Below, one piece after another: positions 1 through 9,354 of a stretch of DNA of 64,000 nucleotides. The first letter of the stretch is position 1. Each line of letters starts with the position of its first letter. The stretch is from Caldilineae bacterium (GTDB lineage Bacteria > Chloroflexota > Anaerolineae > JAAEKA01). The DNA is taken from positions 1 through 64,000 of the forward strand of contig JACKBK010000012.1 of NCBI GenBank assembly GCA_020634555.1. The letters are read 5' to 3'. Made by a program: the position numbers and the translations under genes. The notes under the pieces are model-generated. The model was not told the DNA's origin. It ran no database searches and saw nothing but the letters and a program-made list of their open reading frames with translations.

Positions 1-44
1 GGGATGAACGCAAAGATTGCGGAACGAACAGAACGGAGAAACGA

Positions 45-827
45 ATGACAAACACGCTATCGATCCTTTCCTGGAACGTCAACGGCATCCGCGCCGCGGC
101 TAAGAAGGGTTTCGTCGACTGGCTGGACGCGGCCGCGCCGGATATTCTTGCATTGCAGGAGACGCGTGCCGAGGCGCACCAGGTGCCGGCTACCATTCGC
201 GACCATCCGAGTTACTACACCAACTGGAACCATTCGAAAGCACGCAAGGGCTACAGCGGCACCGGCTTGCTGTCGAAGGAAGAGCCGCTCGCGGTCCAGC
301 ACGATCTGGGCATCGAAGAGTTCGACCAGGAAGGACGGACGCTGATTGCCGAGTACCCATCGTTTGTGCTGCTGAACTGCTACTTCCCCAATGGCGGGCG
401 CGGCAACGGCCGCGTGCCGTTCAAGCTCGACTTCTACCAGGCGTTTTTTGACAAGTGCGAGGCATTCCGCGCCGAGGGCAAGACGGTCATCTTCTGCGGT
501 GACGTCAACACCGCTCACAAGGAGATCGACCTGGCGCGCCCCAAGGAGAACCAGACGACCACCGGCTTTTTGCCCGAAGAGCGTGACTGGATGGACCGCT
601 TCGTAAATGCGGGCTATGTGGACACGTTTCGCCTGCACTATCCTGACCTGACCGACCAGTATACCTGGTGGGACCAGCTAACCCGCGCCCGCGAGCGCAA
701 TGTCGGCTGGCGCATCGACTACTTCTTCATCGCTGCCGAGGCGGCGGATCGCGTGGAAGATGCCTTCATCCTGCCTGACGTGATGGGCAGCGACCACTGT
801 CCAGTTGGGATCAAGTTGCGGGTGTAG
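45..827 (+). CDS. xth: Exodeoxyribonuclease III (AP endonuclease)
   Basis: A 260-residue cytoplasmic DNA repair nuclease of the EEP (endonuclease/exonuclease/phosphatase) fold, predicted to cleave 5' of abasic sites and to remove 3'-blocking groups and 3' nucleotides. The family signatures appear in order: LSWNVNGIRA at the N-terminus, LQETRA (metal-binding Glu), CGDVNTAHKEIDL (catalytic Asp and Asn), YTWWD, RIDYFF and the C-terminal GSDHCPVG with the catalytic Asp-His pair. The length is normal for the family. The ATG follows a ggag Shine-Dalgarno sequence by about 7 nt. The gene stands alone and ends just before a strong hairpin shared with the convergent gene. ExoIII is separated from other EEP nucleases by the NCYFPNGG and WRIDYF motifs. 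Confidence 0.96.
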   Translation: MTNTLSILSWNVNGIRAAAKKGFVDWLDAAAPDILALQETRAEAHQVPATIRDHPSYYTNWNHSKARKGYSGTGLLSKEEPLAVQHDLGIEEFDQEGRTLIAEYPSFVLLNCYFPNGGRGNGRVPFKLDFYQAFFDKCEAFRAEGKTVIFCGDVNTAHKEIDLARPKENQTTTGFLPEERDWMDRFVNAGYVDTFRLHYPDLTDQYTWWDQLTRARERNVGWRIDYFFIAAEAADRVEDAFILPDVMGSDHCPVGIKLRV

Positions 828-840
828 GATCCCTTGGTGA

Positions 841-883
841 GAACACAAAAGGAGGATGGCTCGGCCATCCTCCTTTTGTGTTC
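841..883. terminator. Bidirectional terminator hairpin
   Basis: A perfect inverted repeat with 20-bp arms (841-860 and 864-883) and a tcg loop. The arms contain an A-run on one side and a T-run on the other, so the hairpin can end transcription from both the + strand xth gene and the - strand secreted-protein gene that converge here. Confidence 0.9.
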
Positions 884-900
884 CGTGTGATCAGTTCAGG

Positions 901-3558
901 TCAATCAGACAGAATGTTGCTGTGCGTCCTGAACTGGAAGTCGCCGCTGGGAAGTTCCTGCGGAAAAGCAGGAGTCTCGACAACGGGCTGGTCGTCGGCG
1001 TTGAGTTCGATGATCGTGTTCGGCTCCGCGCTTGTCGTTCCGGTCACATTCATGACGATGTGCATGCCCGGAAATCCGACGTCTCCAGTTGTAGTCGGTT
1101 CCGGGAAGCCGCAAGTTGCAGCTGCCAGATAGCTGGGGGCAGTCTGCCCTGCCGAGTTCGAGCCGATGAAGAAGAAGTTACCGGAGGCCTGGCCGTTAGG
1201 CGTATACACCTCCACCACCAGCACCGAGCCAGCCGGCGCTGTACCGGCGATGTTGACGGTGGGGCGGCTTAGCGATTGATCGGCGATGTTGGTATTAACG
1301 GTTGCTATCGTTGTCAGGTTGCCATAGGTCAGCAATCCTGCCGGGTTAGTCTTGCGATACAGTCTCACCCGGATCGGCTGTGAACTGCCCGCGCCTGCGT
1401 CGGCATATTCAACGCCGAACTGGACTTTGGTCACATTGAAGGCGCCGCTGATGCTGAAATCGTTCAGATCGAACTCGCGCAGATAGGCGTTATCAGCATG
1501 GCCGATAGGGCTGTTGCAGGACACCGAATTGCCGTCCACAATGGTCTGCGACTGCGAGTGGGTAATCGTTCGCTCGACGCTGACGGCCGTCAGCGAGAAA
1601 TTGACAGGCGCCGTGCCGCCGGCCGTGACATTGGCAGTCTTCTGCTGGTCGTTGTAGCCGCTGGCCATGGCTTTCACGGTTTGGTTGCCAGGCAGCACAT
1701 TGGAAATGGTATAGTAGCCCTGGGCGTTGGTGGTTGCGCACTGGTTGCTTGACAACACACACACCTGCGCGCCGGAGATGCTGCTGCCGTTGCTGGCCGC
1801 AGTCACCCGCCCCGTGACAGTGCCGCTTGTCGCGACGTATCGAAGCACGGTTGGAAGCCAAACCTTGTACTGGGCCGGCGGCGTGCTGCCGCACTGGTCG
1901 AACTTGAACTTGGCAACCCGCGTCGACCACTGGCTGCTGGCGTTCCACTCGCCGGTGAACCAGAAGGTGCAGTCGTCCGACGGGTCCACGCTCATGGCCG
2001 AGTAGTCGCCATAGCGGTTGCTACCGTTGGAGCCTGTCCCGTTGACGATGGTGTACTCACCTTGCGGCAAGGTTCCGACAGGATCCGTTGCCAGCCTGCC
2101 GGCATAGCGGATGCCCGGATAGGTGCTACTGTTTGCCACGTTGTAGCCCAGTGCGATGTTGCCGCTCTTATCCATGGCAATCGCGCCCATCCAGCGGTTG
2201 AGATTGCCCGGCGCGTAGGTGCCCTCCTGGTACAGCGTCCAGTTGGCGCCGGTCCTGCGCAGCTCGAACCAGCGAACGCCGGCGCGGTCGCTGCCCACGT
2301 CGGTTGCAAAGTTGCCCACCAGCACCTGCCGGTCGCTGAAGTTTCGATAGCCCAGGCGATTCATGACCACCTCGCGCAACGGGTCCAGCTTGACTGTGGT
2401 GCCAGGCTGCGGGATGCACGAGTAGGAGACAAGGCCACACAGCGCCGAGTCGAACTCAGACACCTGGATATCAGCGACTTTGGTGAAGGTGGAGGAGGCG
2501 GTGTTGGCCCAGTTGACCACGAATTGCCAAACCTCCAACAGGTCCGCGTTGGGATAGCCGCTAGGACCGTGAACTTCGGTGTCACGATGGCGCATGAAGA
2601 TGCCCGGTGAGCCGCTGGGTGGTGCAGTTGGCCCGTCCAGATCGGCGGGCGTCAGCGCCTGGAAGGAAAAGCCAGAGAGCGACGGGGCAGTTCGACGCAC
2701 GTACTGCGCGGTCTGTCCGTTGAGCATCTTGCTGCGTTCCAGCGCATAGGCCGCCGGGCCACCACTCTCGTTGGTGCTCACAAAGTAGGCGTCAGACCAC
2801 ACGCCGTACTTGGGATAGTCGGGAAAGTTAGGCGTAGTAAAGTCATAGAACCAATACTGGCCGCCCGGGTCGCCCGTCGTCGAAATGTAGACACACAGGT
2901 GATTGCCGCTGACGGCAAATTCGCTCAGCAGCCAGCGATTGGCGGCCTGGTCGTAGAGCACGACGGGATCGCCGGCGCCCGATGAACACGCACCGGCCCC
3001 CAGGTTATCCAGTGCAAACTGATTGCCAATCGTCGCCCCGGTGGTCTTGTTGTAGATGCGCACCAGCGCGCCGCCGCTGCCGTTGATCATCTGGACATAG
3101 TGGTTCGGACCCACATCGCCCACAGTGTCGGGCGGGTTCACAAAGGTATACCCCTGGCCGTTGAAGTTAAGGATCGGGGTACCGAATGCGTCGGGGCTTG
3201 CCGGCCCGGCTGTCTTCTGCGCTTGCAGCAACGGATCAGGCCCGAAATCCGGGTTGTAATCCGGGTTGAATACGGTGTGGGTCGAGAGGCGCGGGTTGAT
3301 TTCCCGGTCCAGGGTGAACTCAATCTGCGCTTCAGGCAAGCTGGCGGCGTCAACCGTCAGCACCGGGGTAACTGGATCGCTCGTCCATGCATCGTCGGGA
3401 GTTGCCTCCTGTAGCGCAGGAGCTTGCTGGCCAGCCCCCGTCGAACTGCGTTGGCCAGAATCTGAAACTGGGGCAGTGAGTCCTGCCGGGGACCAGATGA
3501 CCACTGCCGCGAGGGCAACGATCAAGAACGCACCAAAGAGTCTGCGAGTGTGTCGCAT
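901..3558 (-). CDS. Secreted repeat protein with carboxypeptidase-regulatory-like domain
   Basis: An 885-residue exported protein of unknown function. A Sec signal peptide is visible (MRHTRR, then a hydrophobic stretch ending near ...SPAGLTA). Residues of roughly 90-560 form a domain shared with the neighbouring gene at 4062-7031: NPPDTVGDVGPNHYVQMIN, GDPVVLYDQ, FPDYPKYGVW and MRHRDTEVHGP are near identical in both. Around residues 575-655 lies a beta-sandwich resembling carboxypeptidase regulatory-like domains (GRVTAA...SGAQVCV...YYTISNVLPG). The last 230 residues look like another beta-rich domain and have no membrane anchor. The start is supported by an aaggg Shine-Dalgarno sequence. The shared domain probably has a beta-propeller-like or lectin-like role at the cell surface, but that is inference from beta-rich, Gly/Asp-rich sequence. 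Confidence 0.85.
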   Translation of the reverse strand: MRHTRRLFGAFLIVALAAVVIWSPAGLTAPVSDSGQRSSTGAGQQAPALQEATPDDAWTSDPVTPVLTVDAASLPEAQIEFTLDREINPRLSTHTVFNPDYNPDFGPDPLLQAQKTAGPASPDAFGTPILNFNGQGYTFVNPPDTVGDVGPNHYVQMINGSGGALVRIYNKTTGATIGNQFALDNLGAGACSSGAGDPVVLYDQAANRWLLSEFAVSGNHLCVYISTTGDPGGQYWFYDFTTPNFPDYPKYGVWSDAYFVSTNESGGPAAYALERSKMLNGQTAQYVRRTAPSLSGFSFQALTPADLDGPTAPPSGSPGIFMRHRDTEVHGPSGYPNADLLEVWQFVVNWANTASSTFTKVADIQVSEFDSALCGLVSYSCIPQPGTTVKLDPLREVVMNRLGYRNFSDRQVLVGNFATDVGSDRAGVRWFELRRTGANWTLYQEGTYAPGNLNRWMGAIAMDKSGNIALGYNVANSSTYPGIRYAGRLATDPVGTLPQGEYTIVNGTGSNGSNRYGDYSAMSVDPSDDCTFWFTGEWNASSQWSTRVAKFKFDQCGSTPPAQYKVWLPTVLRYVATSGTVTGRVTAASNGSSISGAQVCVLSSNQCATTNAQGYYTISNVLPGNQTVKAMASGYNDQQKTANVTAGGTAPVNFSLTAVSVERTITHSQSQTIVDGNSVSCNSPIGHADNAYLREFDLNDFSISGAFNVTKVQFGVEYADAGAGSSQPIRVRLYRKTNPAGLLTYGNLTTIATVNTNIADQSLSRPTVNIAGTAPAGSVLVVEVYTPNGQASGNFFFIGSNSAGQTAPSYLAAATCGFPEPTTTGDVGFPGMHIVMNVTGTTSAEPNTIIELNADDQPVVETPAFPQELPSGDFQFRTHSNILSD

Positions 3559-4061
3559 GGGTTTCTTCCCTTTCGCATTTTATTGGACCGCTGGTCCGAG
3601 TTTGAAGTGAGTGGGCTTAGAACGACCCTGAAACCTCCTGAAGCTTCGGAGACTGCATTTTCTTGCGGGACTCCAGAATGCCGCCTCCGGGAGATCGAGT
3701 TTTCGGCCATCTAAACCGAACCTGGTTGCATGGCGCCCCGAACACTTCGTAACGAACACGACAAAGTATATCCCGGCTGCAACAGCAAAGCAAATGCCGC
3801 CTTCACTGCTGGCGGGTAGACGCGCTAGCTCTGGCCAGAGATTCAGCGCGGCGCCAACAGCATCACTATGATAAACGAGACAATGGTGCAGACTCTTGCA
3901 TCGCGGGGAAAACTTACTTCATGCCAAGAGCCGCTGACCCCCGAACGCGCAGCGCGTCCGGCAGGATTGTGATCCTGCCGGACGCGCTTTTCAGGAAATG
4001 ACAGTCACTACCGGAAAGTGATAGGGAACCATCCCGGAGGGACTGTCACTTAGGATGACAA
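3559..4061. other. Intergenic region between two paralogous secreted-protein genes
   Basis: About 500 nt with no convincing coding sequence. It should hold the promoter of the downstream - strand gene (start 3558) and the 3' end of the 4062-7031 gene. Apart from the hairpin at 3952-3991, I see only short imperfect palindromes (for example ggaccgctggtcc near 3588-3600). Confidence 0.6.
3952..3991. terminator. Intrinsic terminator hairpin
   Basis: A perfect 16-bp inverted repeat (arms 3952-3967 and 3972-3987, loop tgtg) lies 70 nt beyond the stop of the - strand gene at 4062. The only T-tract (3988-3991) is on the + strand side, so the stem is convincing but a classical U-tail for the - strand transcript is not. 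Confidence 0.7.
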
Positions 4062-7031
4062 CTACCGGTTGCGTCGTCGCGAGACGTAGCCCGCAGCCAG
4101 CGCCGCGCCAGCCATGCCAGCCGCGGCCACCGCGCCCAGCGGCAAGCCTGCCAGCGGCATCGGTGACTGGGTCGCACTGGCGTCGACGCTGCTCAGCGTC
4201 ACCGCGGTCGGCACCACACAGCTTTGGACCAGCACATCGTCCACGTCCCAGCCAGGATGGCTCACCGAGCTGTCGGTGGCCATCACCCAGCGGAACTGCA
4301 CCGTCTGGCCGGCATAGGCGCTGACATCCACGATGGAGTTCAGCCAGGGCTGCGGATCGCCGCACCAGGCAAGGTCTCCGGCCCGGGGGTTGCTGAAACC
4401 GCTGTCGATGGGACCGTCGTAGGGATCGGTCAGCAGGTCGCCGTCGGGCACCTGGGTCCAACTGCCGCCGCCATTGGTGGAAACCTCCAGCAGACCGCCG
4501 TCGTAGCAGCTCGCGCCGCCGTCCTCGATCTCCTGGTAGTTCCAGAACTTGAGGGTGACGGGGTTCTGGCCGGTGGGCAGGGCAACGGCCGGCGAGACCA
4601 GGAACTGCTCGCTGACGGTGTTGACGTCGTCGGCATGGTAGACGAAGCTGCCGCTGTGAGGCGTGCCGGAGACGCCGGCGCCCAGCGCCCAGGTGTTGGC
4701 GCCGATGCCGCCGGGTGTGGTCCAGCCGGATGCGCCGCTCTCGAAGTCGTCGCTGAAGAGGATGTTAGGCGTGCTGCCGGGAGCGCAGTCGCCCGGTCCG
4801 GCCTGGGTCGTGAAGCTCCAGGTGGCGGAGTAGGCGCCGGTTCCACAGGCATTCTCCGCCCAGACCCGCCAGAAGTAGGTCGTAGTGGTGTTAAGCGTCA
4901 CGTTCGACACCCAGCTTGTGCCAGCCAGGCCGCTGGCCGACGCAACCACGTTGGTGAACGCGGCGTCGGTGGCGACTTCGATACTGTAGGACGACGCGCC
5001 GGCCGCTGCATTCCACATGAAGGTAGGCATCAGGCCGATGTTGATCGCGCCGTTGGCCGGGCTGGTCAGAACTGGTGCAGCGGGCGCCGCGCCTACCACG
5101 TCCAGGCCCACCGTCTCGGTATGGACGAGGCTGGGTGTGATGACGCTGGTGCCAACCACGTCGAAGCTATAGGTACCCGCACCGGCGCCGCTGATCACCA
5201 GCGCGCTGGAGCCGGGCGGTGTGACCGGGTTGGGTGAGAACGCAGCGCTGCCGGGGTTGCCGATGGCTGCCAGACTGACATCTCCAGTGAAGCCACCCAC
5301 CGGAACCGTGTTGACAGCATAGGTGGCGTCCGCGGGAGCGCAGATCTGCAGCGAGTCGGGCACGACATCCATCGCGAAGTCGGTGGAGCCGCAGGCATCG
5401 AAACGGAACGCACCGATGCGTGTAGACCACTGGCTGGACGTGTTATATTCGCCGGTAAACCAGAAGGTACAGTCGTCGATCGGGTCGATGACCATATCGC
5501 TGTAGTCGCCATAGCGGTTGCTGCCGTTGCTGGCGGTACCGTCGACCAGCGTGTACTCGCCCTGCGGCATGGTGCCCAGCGGGTCAGACACGAGACGGCC
5601 GACATAGCGAATACCGGGATACACGCTGGTGGCGTCCGAAACGTTGTAGCCCAGGGCGATGTTGCCGGAGCCGTCCATCGCGATGGCGCCCATCCAACGG
5701 TTGGTGCTGTCAGGTGAGTAGGTGCCTTCCTGGTAGAGACTCCAGGAGGTCGCTGGCGGGCTGGTCAACTCGAACCAGCGCACACCGGCCAGGTCATTGC
5801 CGTTGACGTCGGTTACGAAGTTTCCGACCAGCGCCTGGTGGTCGCCGAAGTTGCGGTAGGCCAGGCGGAACATGATGACCTCGCGCAGCGGGTCCAGTTC
5901 GGTGCTGGTGCCCGGCTGCGGAATACACGAGAACGAGCTCAGGCCGCAGAGATCGGAGCTGAACTCGGCCACGGCGATATCTGGCAACTGTGTGAACGTG
6001 GAGTTCGCGGGCGTGGCCCAGTCCACGTGGAAGGCCCACATCTCCAGGAAGTCCTCGCCTGGATGTCCGGCCGGGCCATGCACCTCAGTGTCGCGGTGGC
6101 GCATGATGATGCCAGGTGCACCGGCGGGCGGCGGCACAAGTCCATCGAGATCAGCCGGTGTGAGCGCCTGGAACGGGAAACCGGACAGGCTGGGGGCGGT
6201 GAAACGCTGCGCGGTTGCCGGCTGGCCAGCCAGCATCTTGACGCGATCCAGGGCCAGGGCGGACGGGCTGCTTTCATTGGCCGTCGCGTAGTAGGCATCG
6301 GGCCACACACCGTATTTGGGGTAGTCCGGGAAGCTCGGTGTGTTGAACTGGTATGAGTAGTAGGCGCCTTGAGGATCAGCTGTCTGCGAGATCAGAACAC
6401 ACAGCGAGCTGCCTGGGCCGAACTCGCTCAAGAACCAGCGGTCTGCCAGTTGGTCGTAGAGCACGACCGGGTCGCCGGAGCCAGTGGTGCAGCCGCCCAG
6501 CGTGGTCAGATCGAAGCGCTGGATCAGCGCGCCGGTGTTCTTGTTGTAGATACTGACGACCGTCGCGTTGATCATCTGGATGTAGTGGTTCGCGCCGACG
6601 TCGCCGTTGGTGTCCGGCGGATTGAGGAACTGATAGCCCTCACCGTCGAAGTTAAAGATCGGCGTGTCGAAGCCGTCAGCGCTGGCTTCGGGCGCAGCTT
6701 CCTGGATCGCCAGCAGCGGGTCGATGCCGCTCTTGACGCGGAAGTCGGGGTCGAGGTTGTCGTTGGTAGACAGGCGCGGGTTGATCTCGCGATCCAACTG
6801 CGGCTTGACTTCGAACGCCGGCAGGTCGCGCACTGCCTGGGTCAGGGTTGGTGCAACTGGCTCGCTGACCCACTGTTCGAGGCCGGGAACTTCCTGGGAA
6901 GTGACAGCACTGCCGGTCGCGGAGCGGCCGGTAACGCCGGCAGGAGCAGTCATGTCCGACGGCAGCGCAAACATGACGCCGACGATCGCCAGGATCATCA
7001 GGCCGCCGAGGAACTTGTGCGTGTGTTTCAT
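4062..7031 (-). CDS. Secreted/surface multidomain protein, paralogue of 901-3558
   Basis: A 989-residue exported protein. It has an N-terminal signal peptide (MKHTHKFLGG, then a hydrophobic core ending ...DMTAPAG) and the same ~470-residue domain as its neighbour (NPPDTNGDVGANHYIQMIN, GDPVVLYDQLADRW, FPDYPKYGVWPDAYY). The C-terminal half differs. After a beta-rich linker comes a fibronectin-III-like domain (PVLTSPANGAINIGLMPTF...TTTYFWRVWAENACG), then an immune-inhibitor-A/MAM-like jelly-roll region (DDFESGASGW, VSEQFLVSPAV, LKFWNYQEIEDG, WVMATDSSVSHPGWDVDDV). The tail is a hydrophobic helix followed by SRRRNR, a likely membrane anchor. A ggag Shine-Dalgarno sequence supports the start. It may be an adhesin or polymer-binding surface protein; no protease active-site motif is visible. 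Confidence 0.85.
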   Translation of the reverse strand: MKHTHKFLGGLMILAIVGVMFALPSDMTAPAGVTGRSATGSAVTSQEVPGLEQWVSEPVAPTLTQAVRDLPAFEVKPQLDREINPRLSTNDNLDPDFRVKSGIDPLLAIQEAAPEASADGFDTPIFNFDGEGYQFLNPPDTNGDVGANHYIQMINATVVSIYNKNTGALIQRFDLTTLGGCTTGSGDPVVLYDQLADRWFLSEFGPGSSLCVLISQTADPQGAYYSYQFNTPSFPDYPKYGVWPDAYYATANESSPSALALDRVKMLAGQPATAQRFTAPSLSGFPFQALTPADLDGLVPPPAGAPGIIMRHRDTEVHGPAGHPGEDFLEMWAFHVDWATPANSTFTQLPDIAVAEFSSDLCGLSSFSCIPQPGTSTELDPLREVIMFRLAYRNFGDHQALVGNFVTDVNGNDLAGVRWFELTSPPATSWSLYQEGTYSPDSTNRWMGAIAMDGSGNIALGYNVSDATSVYPGIRYVGRLVSDPLGTMPQGEYTLVDGTASNGSNRYGDYSDMVIDPIDDCTFWFTGEYNTSSQWSTRIGAFRFDACGSTDFAMDVVPDSLQICAPADATYAVNTVPVGGFTGDVSLAAIGNPGSAAFSPNPVTPPGSSALVISGAGAGTYSFDVVGTSVITPSLVHTETVGLDVVGAAPAAPVLTSPANGAINIGLMPTFMWNAAAGASSYSIEVATDAAFTNVVASASGLAGTSWVSNVTLNTTTTYFWRVWAENACGTGAYSATWSFTTQAGPGDCAPGSTPNILFSDDFESGASGWTTPGGIGANTWALGAGVSGTPHSGSFVYHADDVNTVSEQFLVSPAVALPTGQNPVTLKFWNYQEIEDGGASCYDGGLLEVSTNGGGSWTQVPDGDLLTDPYDGPIDSGFSNPRAGDLAWCGDPQPWLNSIVDVSAYAGQTVQFRWVMATDSSVSHPGWDVDDVLVQSCVVPTAVTLSSVDASATQSPMPLAGLPLGAVAAAGMAGAALAAGYVSRRRNR

Positions 7032-7089
7032 GCGTTGTTCTCCTTCGTTGAACGGAATGTGGATAGGACGTTTGGGCAGATCTTATAGA

Positions 7090-7178
7090 CTGTTTGAGGT
7101 GTCCTCTTAGACTTCGGAAGTAGCAGGGGCTGACAGAATCTGGCTACTTCCGAAGTCTCCTGGCCACTATTCAAACAG
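7090..7178. repeat. Nested inverted repeat, GACTTCGGAAGTAGC family copy 1
   Basis: Sixteen-base arms 7109-7124 and 7143-7158 (agacttcggaagtagc and its exact complement) enclose 18 nt. A second outer pair, ctgtttga (7090-7097) and tcaaacag (7171-7178), can extend the structure. It lies between the end of the solute-binding protein gene and the next - strand gene. The same arm sequence recurs at 37852-37935. Confidence 0.8.
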
Positions 7179-7182
7179 CTTG

Positions 7183-8478
7183 CTAGGGCTGAACTGCGGG
7201 CGGGAAAAACTCTTTGGTACGGGCAACAGCCGCAGCCGCTGCTTCCTCGACGGTGGCCTGTCCGTAGAAGGCTCGCTCGATTTCAGCCGAGGCAGCGTCT
7301 TCGACGGCTACCCAGCCGGGCATGGTTGGCACCTGGCGCAGGGTCGGGACGACATCCACCCAGACCCGGCTGTTGGCGGGCGGGTTCTCTGGTTCCAGAA
7401 ACGCCGGTGAATCGGCTACGGTGCGCATCGATGGCACGGTGCGCCCGGTGGTCACCATCAACTCTTGCCCGGTTTGGGCGTTGGCGAACTCGATTAGTTT
7501 CCAGGCTGCCTCCTTGTCTTTTGAAGCGGCGGTCATGCAGTAGCCATCGCTGTGCAGGATACTGGCAGGTGTCGAACCGTTCGGCAACGGCGCCACGTCC
7601 CAGTCGAAGCCGGTGATGGTGCGCATGGTCGGCGTACCGCGACGGCTGTCGAAGAACATGGCCAACGTGCCATTCAGGAATCGGCTTTCGTCCGATTCAG
7701 ACGCTTCAGCCGACGCGTCGGGTACAATGTGGTGCTTCGTTTGCAGATCCACGAACCACTGGAAAGCGGCCAGGGCCGTCGGGCTGTCCAGCACCAGTTG
7801 CGTGGGGTTGGTCGGGTCGTCTACCAGTTCGCCGCCCATCTGCCAGATGAAGGGAGCAAGGCGATACAGGATTGGGTCGATGCCCGCGCCGTACTGGTCC
7901 GTGACGCCATCGCCGCTGGTATCTGCGGTCAGCGCCAGGCCAGCGTTCACGAAGTCGTCCCATGTCCAGTCGTTGCTGGGATAGGGAACGCCAGCGGCGT
8001 CGAAGAGGTTCTTGTTGTAGTATACTACAAGGCTGGAGATGTTCTGGGGAATACACCATTGCTGGCCGTCAAACTGGAAAGCATTGACAGCCGGATCGAA
8101 AAGGTTGTCCAACGAAAGTGTCTCGCTGTTTGCCAGATAACCGTCCAGTGGTTCGAGCGCGCCGTTGGCGGCGAAGTCCGCCATACGGCGGTAGTTCAGC
8201 AGGATAATGTCCGCGGGGACATTGGCGGACAGATCGGCTGCCAGTCGCCGGCGGTACTCACCGTCGTCCGGGATATAGCGCAACTCAACTTTGACGTCCG
8301 GGTTTGCCTCTTCGAACGCCGCCACCAGGTTCTGGTAGGCTGCGTATTCATGTGGGTCGCCAGAGATCATAAATGATACATTCGACTGCTGTGGCTGCGC
8401 CTGTTGAGGCGGAAAACATCCCGCCAAAGCACCAACGGCAAAAGCACCAATCACCAGAACCAGAATCATACGTTTCAT
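7183..8478 (-). CDS. Extracellular solute-binding lipoprotein, sugar-type ABC importer
   Basis: A 431-residue family 1 extracellular solute-binding protein that captures a carbohydrate-like substrate for the two permeases encoded upstream in the same operon. The N-terminus MKRMILVLVIGAFAVGALAGC is a type II signal peptide with lipobox LAGC, so the mature protein is tethered to the outer face of the membrane. Family features include the segment around residue 60-75 (VAAFEEANPDVKVELRYIP), NYRRMADFAANGALEPLD, YNKNLFDAAGVPYP, and the SDGYCMTAASKDKEAAWKLIEFA motif split over the hinge. No ATPase gene is in the cluster, so a shared MsmK/UgpC-type ATPase elsewhere is likely. The substrate cannot be told from sequence. 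Confidence 0.92.
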   Translation of the reverse strand: MKRMILVLVIGAFAVGALAGCFPPQQAQPQQSNVSFMISGDPHEYAAYQNLVAAFEEANPDVKVELRYIPDDGEYRRRLAADLSANVPADIILLNYRRMADFAANGALEPLDGYLANSETLSLDNLFDPAVNAFQFDGQQWCIPQNISSLVVYYNKNLFDAAGVPYPSNDWTWDDFVNAGLALTADTSGDGVTDQYGAGIDPILYRLAPFIWQMGGELVDDPTNPTQLVLDSPTALAAFQWFVDLQTKHHIVPDASAEASESDESRFLNGTLAMFFDSRRGTPTMRTITGFDWDVAPLPNGSTPASILHSDGYCMTAASKDKEAAWKLIEFANAQTGQELMVTTGRTVPSMRTVADSPAFLEPENPPANSRVWVDVVPTLRQVPTMPGWVAVEDAASAEIERAFYGQATVEEAAAAAVARTKEFFPPAVQP

Positions 8479-8520
8479 TGGAAAAAACTATACTCCTTCT
8501 TGGGGTCAAATTAGTGGCAA

Positions 8521-9354
8521 TTAGCCACGATCTAGCAACTCGGACAAGGCATCGTCATGCAGGAACTGGCGTTGCAACACCAGAAAGAGAAAAACCATCG
8601 GAAGCGTGATAAGCGTTGCACCGGCCAAAAGCAGCGGCCAGTTGGTCGAGTCGACCTGCTTCAGGATCTGGATGCCTACTGGCAGCGTGTATGTGTCTGG
8701 CCGGTAGAGATAGAGCACCGGGTTGGTGAAATCGTTCCAGAACAGCGCAAAAGCCAGCACGATGACCGCAGCGGTGGTTGGCCGCGCCATGGGCATGGCG
8801 ATCCTGCGCCACGAAGTCCAGGCATCCGCGCCCTCTACCCGCGCTGCCTCAAAAAAGCTGGCTGGCGTCCGGCGGAATGTCCAGTAGAACAGCAGCACCA
8901 GCAGCGGGCTGCCGGCGGCAAAGGCTGGCAGTATCAGCGCCCACAGCGAGCTAAGCAGGCCAAGCCAGCTCAGTATCTGGTAGCGGAACAGCCAGACCGC
9001 CGGCGCGGGGATCATCAGCAAGATCACCGTGTAGATCAGCAATCGCTGCTGCCACGGCTGGCGCAGTTGGCTGAGGCCGAACCCGGCCAGTGCGGCCGTG
9101 AACAGCGTCGCCGGCACGGCTACCACCACCACGAACAGCGAGTTGCGGATGTAGCGGCCCATGGGCAACAGGTCGAAGATCTCGGCGTAGTTGCTCAACT
9201 GCGGATCGCTGGGCCACCACTCGATCGTGCGCGCCGGGGGCAGACCGGTAGGGCGGAGCGAGCCGGTGATCATCCAGACCAGCGGCAGGATGAAAAGCAC
9301 TGCAATCGCAATGCCGGTAGCGACTCTGGCCGCCGGGCCAACCTTACGCCACAT
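8521..9354 (-). CDS. Carbohydrate ABC transporter permease (MalG/UgpE-like)
   Basis: A 277-residue inner-membrane permease of the MalG family with about six transmembrane helices. The first starts near residue 12 (VATGIAIAVLFILPLVWMI). The EAA loop that docks onto the ATPase is clear near residue 165-185 (EAARVEGADAWTSWRRIAMP). It overlaps the preceding permease gene by 11 nt and is followed after 42 nt by the solute-binding protein gene, so all three form one - strand operon. The length and topology are typical of the CUT1 subfamily that imports oligosaccharides or glycerol-phosphates. Confidence 0.92.
   Translation of the reverse strand: MWRKVGPAARVATGIAIAVLFILPLVWMITGSLRPTGLPPARTIEWWPSDPQLSNYAEIFDLLPMGRYIRNSLFVVVVAVPATLFTAALAGFGLSQLRQPWQQRLLIYTVILLMIPAPAVWLFRYQILSWLGLLSSLWALILPAFAAGSPLLVLLFYWTFRRTPASFFEAARVEGADAWTSWRRIAMPMARPTTAAVIVLAFALFWNDFTNPVLYLYRPDTYTLPVGIQILKQVDSTNWPLLLAGATLITLPMVFLFLVLQRQFLHDDALSELLDRG

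Noticed and set aside
3952..3991. Promoter or small RNA gene in the gap at 3559-4061
   Set aside because: The hairpin has a T-tail on the + strand, but no + strand promoter boxes or transcript-like unit are found upstream of it.
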